Source: Prosthecobacter sp.
GTDB taxonomy: Bacteria > Verrucomicrobiota > Verrucomicrobiia > Verrucomicrobiales > Verrucomicrobiaceae
NCBI GenBank assembly: GCA_025869455.1
Contig: JAOZVT010000668.1
Span: 362-7,604, forward strand
Direction: 5' to 3'
Length of the DNA stretch: 7,243 bases
Position 1 is the first letter of the stretch. Each line of letters begins with the position of its first letter. The translations under genes and the position numbers were made by a program. The notes below the pieces were generated by a model. That model made no database searches. It worked only from the letters and a program-made list of their open reading frames with translations, and was not told where the DNA came from. Below, piece after piece: positions 1 through 5,576 of this stretch.

Positions 1-2220
1 GTGGGCCTTACGTTCCTGAGTGAGCTACTTCCACAAACTGTCAGCGAAACAGAAGGTGCCACATTCGAGGTGGCGGTTACGGGATCGGCCCCCATCACTT
101 ATCAATGGTTAAAAGGCGGTGAGCCACTGCCTAACCAAACAGGTTCAGCTTTGGTGCTGACAGACCTGATTCCAGATAACTCGGGTCTCTATGCTGTGCG
201 TGTCACCAATCCCGTGGAGACGGTGACTACGGCAGGAGTTCAACTGCGTGTCATCGGAGACACGCCGGAGATTCAGATGCAACCACAACATCAGTTGGCG
301 ATTGTTGGTGAGGACTTGGTGATGAGTGTTCTGGCATTGGGCAAACCTCCTCTTTCCTATCAATGGAAGAAAAACGGTAAAATCATTCGAGACGCCATCC
401 AATCTGAATTGCGGCTACCGAATGTTCAGTTAGCCAACGCAGGGGCCTACACCGTCACAGTTACTTCCTCAGAATCTGATGAGAGTGAAGAAGCTCAAGT
501 CGGGGTTGCTGAAAGTCCTGGGGATCAGGTCTTCGTCGCAGAAGGTGGAAAAACTTCATGGTCCTTCAAAACAGCGGGGGTGGGGCTGGAGCTTTTGTGG
601 AGTCATGAAGGGACTCCTGTACCCAGCCGAATGGTGATCTCCAGTGATGGGAAAAAGGTCTCATTGAAGGAGGCTGAATTGGGCGATGCCGGTGCCTATG
701 TTTGCACGGTTACCGGACCTGGCGGTATGGTGTCAGCCGGTGCTCATGAGCTTTGGGTGGTGAATCAGGGGCCTGACATCACCCCTTTGAAATCAGGAGA
801 TGTCCTGCCTCCTACGATTATAGGTGAGGAGTATGAATATGAGGTGCCTGTAAGTGCAGACCCGCAACGGGTACCCTCCTCATTCACTGTTTCAGGTTTG
901 CCTCCTGGGTTGATGATTGACCCTATCCTCGGAGTCATCTCAGGTCGGGTGACGGGTTATAAGGATGGGGCGTACCCTGTGAAAATCACGGCAAAAAATG
1001 CCAAGGGCAGTGATGTCGTGAATGTCAGTCTCTTTGTGAATCCGCTCCCGGCGGGCAGTGTCGGAACCTTCGTTGCTCCATTAACACGGCATGCTTTTAA
1101 TGATGACCTCGGCGGCAGACTGGACTTGGTCACTACACTCTCAGGTAGCTTTACCGGTAAGCTAACACTGGGCGCTCGCAAGGTGATCAGCTTTAAGGGA
1201 GGACTGATTCATATGTCCATGGAATCGGGCAGCAAACCAATAGGTAGCATCCAGATTCCGCTGCCTTCACCCCAACCACCTCTGCAACTAGCCTTTACCC
1301 TGAATCCAGAAACGAATTCGCTGGAGGGGAACCTCACGGATGGCGGGGTTGTGTTGGATATCGGCGGTTGGCGTAATGCCTGGAATACGAAGAGCAATCC
1401 CGCCAATGCCTACGATGGACTTTATAATTTTGGGTTTGAACCGCAGGTTGATCTGGTGGAGCCTGAGTTTCCAGATTCACCAGGGTTTGCCTCAGCCACT
1501 GTCGCTATCACAGGGGCGGTAAAGCTGGTAGGAAAGACGGCGGATGGGGAAACGGTTACTGGCAGTGTGTTCTTAGGGCCTCAAGGGCAGGTTCTGTTGC
1601 ATCAGCTCCTTTATAAATCCAAGATCAAGGGATCCCTCACAGGAAGTCTCTCGATTGGCCGAGGGCTAGATGATAATGATGACCAAGATAACCCCATCCA
1701 TGGTGCATTGACTTGGTCCCGGCCTGTTGCTGCAGGTCGGCTTTACCCAGACGGTTTTGCCCCCCTGAGTCTGCAGGTGCTGGGGCAACGGTATCTACCA
1801 CCGATTTCCCCTTTCATCGTTCTGGATCTAGAAAACCAGCCCGACAATGCGGCGGTTCGGTTTCAGGGGGGCGGAATCGAGCTGTCTGCTATTAATCCTG
1901 ATACGACAATCCAAATCACATCCAAACATAAAGTCATTCTTCCCAAAGCGGGAACTGAGCAAAATCCTGCTGGAGTGACTCTGAAAGTGAACCCAAAAAC
2001 GGGTCAAATCAGCGGTGGCTTGGCCTTAGAGGATGTGGGGCCTCCTGGGAGCACGCGCGCCACCAAGCGCAAGGTCACATTCCAAGGGTTGATCCATGTT
2101 GGCAGTGAAGGGCTGAAAGGGTATGGCTATTTTCTGTTACCGCAACTCCCAGAAAGCTGGGCTGCCCCTCTGAACAGCACCCCAATCCACTCTGGCCGGA
2201 TTCTTTTGGAAGCCCATTGA
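1..2220 (+). CDS. Ig-domain surface/secreted protein, C-terminal 739 residues (5' partial)
   Basis: The frame is open from base 1, has no signal peptide, and begins at the edge of an Ig-like domain, so the GTG at 1 is almost certainly internal and the gene starts upstream. Three Ig-like repeats follow at residues about 10-85, 88-170 and 172-256. Each has the core Trp (W36, W122, W200) and the later G-x-Y strand (Y64, Y150, Y233), but the disulfide cysteines are absent; C235 is the only Cys seen. Residues about 262-347 resemble a putative-Ig (He_PIG) domain with GLPPGL at 299-304. The rest (about 352-739) is beta-rich and resembles a C-terminal module I recall from many Verrucomicrobia proteins: GSFTGKLTLG, a DGLYNFGFEP segment, ADGETVTG, GALTW (W572) and a final GYGYFLLPQLP. 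An Asp-rich loop (D557-N564) could bind calcium. The likely role is extracellular binding or adhesion; the ligand is unknown. The domain calls are firm, the function is not. Confidence 0.85.
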   Translation: MGLTFLSELLPQTVSETEGATFEVAVTGSAPITYQWLKGGEPLPNQTGSALVLTDLIPDNSGLYAVRVTNPVETVTTAGVQLRVIGDTPEIQMQPQHQLAIVGEDLVMSVLALGKPPLSYQWKKNGKIIRDAIQSELRLPNVQLANAGAYTVTVTSSESDESEEAQVGVAESPGDQVFVAEGGKTSWSFKTAGVGLELLWSHEGTPVPSRMVISSDGKKVSLKEAELGDAGAYVCTVTGPGGMVSAGAHELWVVNQGPDITPLKSGDVLPPTIIGEEYEYEVPVSADPQRVPSSFTVSGLPPGLMIDPILGVISGRVTGYKDGAYPVKITAKNAKGSDVVNVSLFVNPLPAGSVGTFVAPLTRHAFNDDLGGRLDLVTTLSGSFTGKLTLGARKVISFKGGLIHMSMESGSKPIGSIQIPLPSPQPPLQLAFTLNPETNSLEGNLTDGGVVLDIGGWRNAWNTKSNPANAYDGLYNFGFEPQVDLVEPEFPDSPGFASATVAITGAVKLVGKTADGETVTGSVFLGPQGQVLLHQLLYKSKIKGSLTGSLSIGRGLDDNDDQDNPIHGALTWSRPVAAGRLYPDGFAPLSLQVLGQRYLPPISPFIVLDLENQPDNAAVRFQGGGIELSAINPDTTIQITSKHKVILPKAGTEQNPAGVTLKVNPKTGQISGGLALEDVGPPGSTRATKRKVTFQGLIHVGSEGLKGYGYFLLPQLPESWAAPLNSTPIHSGRILLEAH

Positions 2221-2245
2221 GTAGGGTTGCGTGGCGGTTTTTTCC

Positions 2246-2275
2246 TTTGCAAGCCCGCCTCTGCGCTCCTATAAA
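2246..2275 (+). promoter_or_regulatory. Candidate sigma-70-type promoter for cysK
   Basis: TTTGCA (2246-2251, 4 of 6 to the -35 consensus) and TATAAA (2270-2275, 5 of 6 to the -10 consensus) are separated by 18 nt. Transcription would begin near 2282, giving a leader of about 70 nt before the cysK ATG that contains the inverted repeats at 2283-2316. It is the best pair I found in this gap, but such matches arise often by chance. Confidence 0.35.
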
Positions 2276-2282
2276 CTTCACC

Positions 2283-2316
2283 CTCAGGCCTGAGACGCTT
2301 GTTTTTTTGTCTCAGG
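2283..2316 (+). repeat. Overlapping inverted repeats in the cysK leader
   Basis: CTCAGG (2283-2288) is followed directly by CCTGAGAC (2289-2296) and, after 12 nt, by GTCTCAGG (2309-2316). The first two make a perfect 12-bp palindrome (2283-2294). The second and third make a perfect 8-bp stem with a 12-nt loop that contains seven T. The middle arm can therefore pair with either neighbour. It could be an operator, a leader hairpin or a poor 3' end for the upstream gene; the T-run is inside the loop, so it is not a standard intrinsic terminator. Confidence 0.5.
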
Positions 2317-2351
2317 TTGGTCTTTCAACCCCTCTCAAACCCTGCACCATC

Positions 2352-3335
2352 ATGGGCCATATCTACAATAACATCGTCGAAACCGTTGGTAATACGCCAT
2401 TGGTCAAACTGAATAAAGTGACGGAAGGGCTGAATGCCACCATCGCTTTGAAGTGCGAGTTCTTCAATCCACTGGGAAGCGTGAAGGACCGTATCGGCAT
2501 GGCCATGATTGAGGACGCCGAGGCACGTGGAATCCTGACGAAGGACACGCTCATCGTGGAGCCTACCAGTGGCAATACGGGGATCGCCCTGGCCTTTGTG
2601 GCTGCGGCAAAGGGGTACAAGCTGGTGCTGACGATGCCTGAGACGATGAGCTTGGAGCGTCGCACATTGTTGGCCCTTCTCGGGGCTGACTTGGTGCTGA
2701 CGCCTGGTCCTCAGGGCATGAAAGGGGCCATCGCTAAGGCTGAAGAGATCCTGAAGGAAACTCCGAATGCCTGGATGCCGCAGCAGTTTGAAAACCCAGC
2801 CAACCCAGCCATCCATAAGAAAACGACGGCTGAAGAGATCTGGGCAGATACCGACGGTGCAGTGGATATCTTTGTCGCAGGTGTGGGCACGGGCGGCACC
2901 ATCACGGGTGCTGTGGAAGTCATCAAACCACGCAAGCCTAGCTTCCAAGCCATTGCGGTGGAGCCTGAGGCTTCTCCGGTTATTAACCAAACTTTGGCTG
3001 GCGAGCCTATCCAGCCAGGCCCTCACAAAATTCAGGGTACTGGAGCAGGGTTTGTGCCGAAAAACCTTCACCTGAAAGACAGTGAGGGGAATCCTCAGAT
3101 AGTCGAATGCGTGAAAGTTAGCAACGATGACGCCTTTGCCATGGCTCGCCGTTTGGCCAAAGAAGAAGGTCTCTTGGTCGGTATCAGCACGGGGGCCAAT
3201 GTCGTCGCTGCTATTGAAGTGGCTAAACGTCCCGAAAACGCAGGTAAACTGATCGTCACAGTGGCTTGCTCCACGGGCGAACGTTACCTTTCCACCGCCT
3301 TGGCCGATGAGGCCCGTGCTAAAGTGGGTGCCTAA
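2352..3335 (+). CDS. cysK: Cysteine synthase A (O-acetylserine sulfhydrylase)
   Basis: This 327-residue PLP enzyme of fold type II makes L-cysteine and acetate from O-acetyl-L-serine and sulfide in the cytoplasm, the last step of assimilatory cysteine synthesis. The start at 2352 gives the typical N-terminus with VGNTPLVKL at 12-20. K45 in GSVKDR is the expected PLP Schiff-base lysine. TSGNTG (72-77) is the substrate-carboxylate loop, GVGTGGT (177-183) binds the PLP phosphate, and S279 in GISTGAN (277-283) should contact the pyridine nitrogen. GTGAGFVPKNLH is also present. Length and motifs are normal for CysK, and the cystathionine beta-synthase C-terminal domains are absent. No Shine-Dalgarno sequence precedes the ATG. 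The TPR gene follows after 29 nt with no terminator between, so the two are probably cotranscribed. An upstream TTG at 2217 is open in frame, but it would add 45 non-conserved residues and is rejected. Confidence 0.95.
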   Translation: MGHIYNNIVETVGNTPLVKLNKVTEGLNATIALKCEFFNPLGSVKDRIGMAMIEDAEARGILTKDTLIVEPTSGNTGIALAFVAAAKGYKLVLTMPETMSLERRTLLALLGADLVLTPGPQGMKGAIAKAEEILKETPNAWMPQQFENPANPAIHKKTTAEEIWADTDGAVDIFVAGVGTGGTITGAVEVIKPRKPSFQAIAVEPEASPVINQTLAGEPIQPGPHKIQGTGAGFVPKNLHLKDSEGNPQIVECVKVSNDDAFAMARRLAKEEGLLVGISTGANVVAAIEVAKRPENAGKLIVTVACSTGERYLSTALADEARAKVGA

Positions 3336-3364
3336 TCTTTGATTTATTGTAGAAACCCCGGCTC

Positions 3365-4420
3365 ATGTCCAAAGCGACTCCTACCGTTCAAACTCCTCCT
3401 GCTCCTATTGAAACCTCCACTCCTATGGAGCAGTTTCTGGAAGCTAATTTCAAGAAATTGGTCTCCCTGTTTATCGCTGCCATTGTGGCGGTGATTTTCT
3501 ATGGCATCACTAGTTATACCAGTCATGCCAATGCGGTTGCGGCAGGTGAAGCATTTGCTTCAGCTAAAACCGTTGAAGACTGTGATTTGGTCATCAGTGA
3601 GTACTCCGGCACTTCGGCGGCTGGAAATGCACTCTTGTTGAAGGCGGATCTTCTCTGGGCGCAGAACAAAAAGGACTCCTCCGTGGCTGCTCTTCGTGAA
3701 TTTTCCACGAAGCACTCGGATCATCCTTTGTTGCCACAGGCTTTGCTAGGTTTGGCTACCAAGCTGGAATCCATGGGAGAGGCTGCTGAAGCACAGCCTG
3801 TCTTCGAACGCATTACCACAGAGTTTGCTAACAGTGATGTGGCGGCCTTGGCGCAATTGCGTCTCGGTGATATTAAATGGTCACAAGGGAAAGAGGAAGA
3901 GGCCAAGGCTGCCTATGAATCTGTCCCAGCCAATTTCGCGAATGCGGATTCCGCTTTCATTGATCAGAGCGAAAGCCGCATGAAATGGATCACGGCTAAG
4001 CTGCCTACCAAAGAAGTGGACGGCCCGCCGAAGCCAAAAGTGGTGACCCCTCCGCCTTCTGCACCGGGAGCACCACAGTTGAATCTTAATTCAACAACGC
4101 TGAACCCCACCCTCATGCCTGGTGGCGCGGCACCTCAGATTCAGGTCGTTCCTTCGACTCCTGGAGCACCGACGGCCCCCAAAATTCAGGTAACACCTAC
4201 ACCTGCGGCTCCTGCACCGAAGATCGAAGTGACCCCAGCCCCGAAAGTAGAAGTCCAGCCTGCTCCGGCTGCTCCAAAGATCGAGGTCACGCCAACTCCA
4301 TCAGCGCCACCTGCACCTAAAGCAGCAGTAAAGCCTGCCGTTGAGGCTCTGAAAGAGGTAACTCCTCCGGCGGCACCAGCTGCTCCGGCTCCTGCCGAAG
4401 CCCCAGTCAAGGCTCCCTAA
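3365..4420 (+). CDS. Membrane-anchored TPR protein (YfgM/TPR_21-like) with proline-rich tail
   Basis: The 351-residue product has a short cytoplasmic N-terminus, one transmembrane helix at about 32-51 without a cleavage site, and a helical TPR-type region at about 60-215 (for example KADLLWAQNKKDSSVAAL and LRLGDIKWSQGKEEEAKAAY). A Pro/Ala-rich, low-complexity tail runs from about 220 to 351. The pattern EANFKKLVSLFIAAIVAVIF followed by TPRs resembles YfgM/TPR_21 proteins, which in E. coli are inner-membrane, periplasm-facing partners of the Sec-associated chaperone PpiD. The tail is not part of that family as I know it and recalls the periplasm-spanning Pro-rich segment of TonB. ATG 3365 is taken as the start because it is the first in-frame ATG after cysK; M21 (3425) is an alternative that keeps the membrane helix. 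No Shine-Dalgarno is visible for either. The family call is moderate and the exact role is unknown. Confidence 0.8.
   Translation: MSKATPTVQTPPAPIETSTPMEQFLEANFKKLVSLFIAAIVAVIFYGITSYTSHANAVAAGEAFASAKTVEDCDLVISEYSGTSAAGNALLLKADLLWAQNKKDSSVAALREFSTKHSDHPLLPQALLGLATKLESMGEAAEAQPVFERITTEFANSDVAALAQLRLGDIKWSQGKEEEAKAAYESVPANFANADSAFIDQSESRMKWITAKLPTKEVDGPPKPKVVTPPPSAPGAPQLNLNSTTLNPTLMPGGAAPQIQVVPSTPGAPTAPKIQVTPTPAAPAPKIEVTPAPKVEVQPAPAAPKIEVTPTPSAPPAPKAAVKPAVEALKEVTPPAAPAAPAPAEAPVKAP
4133..4294 (+). repeat. Degenerate heptad repeats P-[QK]-[IV]-[QE]-V-x-P in the TPR protein tail
   Basis: Codons 257-263, 272-278, 285-291, 293-299 and 304-310 of the TPR protein encode five variants of one unit (PQIQVVP, PKIQVTP, PKIEVTP, PKVEVQP, PKIEVTP), joined by Ala/Pro linkers of 1-8 residues. 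Codon choice differs between copies, so they are old or maintained by selection at the protein level rather than by recent DNA duplication. Confidence 0.75.
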
Positions 4421-4442
4421 GGTCTGTCGCATTAGAATCTAG

Positions 4443-4478
4443 AAAAGCGCTGAGGGGTTTCTCTCAGCGCTTTTTTTT
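4443..4478 (+). terminator. Strong Rho-independent terminator of the cysK-TPR unit
   Basis: AAAAGCGCTGAG (4443-4454) pairs perfectly with CTCAGCGCTTTT (4463-4474) around an 8-nt loop, and eight T follow the GC-rich part of the stem (4471-4478). It starts 22 nt after the TPR stop codon. The A-run at the left base means it could also act weakly on the opposite strand, but no gene ends there. Confidence 0.93.
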
Positions 4479-4738
4479 GATTTGCTGCCTGGATCCACAA
4501 TGGTCTGAAAAAGGCGGAATCGAAGTGTTTGTGGACCCGATGCCTGAACTTGAGTGGCGGTGAGACGGCTTTGGGGAGAAGGACGCAGAGATTTTTTTCG
4601 GAGCTTTGAGGAAATGCGTATTATTTTTACAGCATTATCTTTGTCTTTAGCTGCTCTCAAAGTTAGTTAGGTGAATGAAGGGGGGGATTAGGCAAATATG
4701 AAATTTGACGATTCCATATGGATAAACCTGCTAACTAT
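4479..4738. other. Non-coding stretch between terminator and cassette control region
   Basis: I see no convincing gene here. It holds an imperfect 10-bp inverted repeat (4491-4500 with 4529-4538, one mismatch), a 7-bp inverted repeat CTTTGAG/CTCAAAG (4604-4610 with 4656-4662) around an 18-codon mini-ORF, a run of seven G (4680-4686), and the palindrome TCCATATGGA (4713-4722). The last of these may belong to the control region that follows. Confidence 0.5.
4614..4670 (+). other. 18-codon mini-ORF that reads like the start of a signal peptide
   Basis: ATG at 4614 opens an 18-residue frame beginning MRIIFTALSLSLAAL and ending at TAG 4668. The charge followed by a hydrophobic core is what a Sec signal peptide looks like, but the frame stops before any mature protein. 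GAGG at 4608-4611 is too close to the ATG (2 nt) for a good ribosome site. It may be a decayed remnant of a secreted-protein gene, a leader peptide, or chance. Confidence 0.15.
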
Positions 4739-4814
4739 TGGTTATTCTGCATGGTAATAAAAGTGGTGTAAATGGAGCTCTTTCATGCCCGTACGGCATG
4801 AGTTGGAATAACCA
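4739..4814 (+). promoter_or_regulatory. Candidate enhancer-protein binding region: inverted 9-mers flanking a dyad
   Basis: TGGTTATTC (4739-4747) recurs in inverted orientation as GAATAACCA (4806-4814). These 9-mers enclose the separate dyad at 4783-4801. A further short dyad, GAATA-N4-TATTC, lies at 4806-4819. With the start point expected near 4870, the 9-mers sit at about -127 and -60, in the range used by sigma-54 activators. The repeats are seen directly; the role is inferred. Confidence 0.45.
4783..4801 (+). promoter_or_regulatory. Dyad TCATGCC-N5-GGCATGA, possible activator site
   Basis: Two perfect 7-bp arms are separated by 5 nt (CGTAC). Its centre at 4792 is about 78 nt upstream of the start point predicted from the sigma-54 promoter. 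That distance and symmetry fit a dimeric bacterial enhancer-binding protein. It lies upstream of that promoter, so it would act as DNA rather than as an RNA hairpin. Confidence 0.5.
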
Positions 4815-4843
4815 TATTCAACGAAAACGGCACATAGCTGTGA

Positions 4844-4858
4844 TGGCACGGACCTTGC
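4844..4858 (+). promoter_or_regulatory. Sigma-54 (RpoN) -24/-12 promoter for the prepilin cassette
   Basis: TGGCACG (4844-4850), any four bases, then TTGC (4855-4858) matches every fixed base of the core consensus TGGCACG-N4-TTGC, and the GG and GC elements have the required 10-nt spacing. The flanking weak positions (base before TGG, base after TTGC) do not match. Transcription would begin near 4870, about 35 nt before the first cassette ATG. Sigma-54 dependence is well known for pilin genes in several bacteria. It implies that an AAA+ activator is needed; none is encoded in this window. Confidence 0.78.
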
Positions 4859-4876
4859 GGTTAGGCACCCTGTGCT

Positions 4877-4896
4877 AGCGGACATCAATGTCTGCT
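4877..4896 (+). promoter_or_regulatory. Leader hairpin just upstream of the first cassette gene
   Basis: AGCGGACA (4877-4884) pairs with TGTCTGCT (4889-4896), with one G-U pair, around the tetraloop TCAA. In an RNA starting near 4870 it would lie about 7 nt from the 5' end and end 8 nt before the ATG at 4905. It could stabilise the mRNA 5' end or modulate ribosome entry. It is not followed by a T-run, so it is not a terminator. Confidence 0.5.
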
Positions 4897-4904
4897 CAAC
4901 CATC

Positions 4905-5576
4905 ATGACCACTGTCTGTTTTACTCAGTTTGGCCTATCTGGACGGAGATCTCTCCGCGCCCAAGGCTTTACTCTGATTGAGTCTCTGGCCACGGTCGTG
5001 ATTCTCTCGATCATGCTGTATGTGACGGTGGGTTCTCTGGAGTCCTTGCGTTCCACCTCCCGATTAACGGCGGCCCAAAATTTAGTGAGTGCCCTTGAAG
5101 AAGCTCGCAGTGACGCCATGCGCACGAGCTCTTCTTCTTTGATCGTGTTTAGGCAAAAGGCAGATGACTTTGGGGTTCAGGCCTATCGCGAGTTTGGCCT
5201 ATTGCAGAAGAAAGGAGGTGTCAGTGGCATCGTCTGGAGACAACTTCCCAGCGGCATCGTTTTATGGGCGGGTCTGCCGGAAACCATCACTTCTGGAACC
5301 AATGTGCTTTCTATCGCCGCTCAAACACCGAGACAGCTTGGAATTACGGGTTTGAGAGAGTCTGACAATCAGGCCCAAGTGGCTGTCGTTTTTGGAGACT
5401 TGGGAGAGGTGACTTTTCCCACCGCTCAAGCCTCTAAGCCAGGGGCAGTTCCCACCCCCGGTCCCTACTATTTGTGTGTCGCGGAGTCCGCTCAGATGAA
5501 GGGCGAGACGACACCTACCAATCTGCAGTTGATCGAAATTCGTGCCACCACGGGCCGTGCCCAATTACTGCCATGA
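4905..5576 (+). CDS. FimT/GspH-like prepilin, probable Verru_Chthon cassette protein D
   Basis: The 223-residue product has a prepilin signal: a 21-residue basic leader ending in G21, then FTLIE with the conserved Glu at +5 (E26) and a hydrophobic helix to about residue 45. The next segment, LVSALEEARSDAMRTSSSSL, matches the pattern after the helix in FimT/GspH minor pseudopilins. The C-terminal part is beta-rich with VVFGDLGEVTF. A prepilin peptidase should cut after G21 and methylate F22, and the protein should then sit in a pilus or pseudopilus tip. ATG 4905 is chosen because it lies downstream of the predicted start point and hairpin; GTG 4872 would sit at the predicted mRNA 5' end. Its stop overlaps the next start by ATGA, suggesting translational coupling. 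The prepilin call is firm; the cassette-D name rests on remembered family patterns and gene order. Confidence 0.85.
   Translation: MTTVCFTQFGLSGRRSLRAQGFTLIESLATVVILSIMLYVTVGSLESLRSTSRLTAAQNLVSALEEARSDAMRTSSSSLIVFRQKADDFGVQAYREFGLLQKKGGVSGIVWRQLPSGIVLWAGLPETITSGTNVLSIAAQTPRQLGITGLRESDNQAQVAVVFGDLGEVTFPTAQASKPGAVPTPGPYYLCVAESAQMKGETTPTNLQLIEIRATTGRAQLLP

Noticed and set aside
2224..2256. GGGTTGC/GCAAGCCC pairing just after the Ig-domain gene
   Set aside because: It needs a bulge and an 18-nt loop and has no T-tail; too weak to call a terminator.
2289..2316. Hairpin CCTGAGAC/GTCTCAGG as terminator of the Ig-domain gene
   Set aside because: The T-run lies in the loop, not after the stem, so it is not a standard intrinsic terminator.
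2325..3071. Long antisense open frame (248 codons) opposite cysK
   Set aside because: It lies wholly over a well-conserved cysK, is rich in His, Arg and Cys as shadow frames are, and resembles no family I know.
4439..4660. Minus-strand open frame of 73 codons after the TPR gene
   Set aside because: It runs through the intrinsic terminator and the non-coding stretch, with a composition unlike its neighbours.
4705..4737. TTGACG as a sigma-70 -35 box for the prepilin cassette
   Set aside because: No -10-like hexamer at 16-18 nt; the nearest candidate, TAACTA, is 21 nt away, and the sigma-54 match downstream is far better.
4872..4904. GTG 4872 as start of the first prepilin gene
   Set aside because: It would sit at the predicted transcript 5' end and add 11 residues unlike a prepilin leader; ATG 4905 is better placed.
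5474..5572. In-frame extension of the second prepilin gene to 5474
   Set aside because: It lies within the preceding gene; the ATGA overlap at 5573 and the MKK leader mark the real start.
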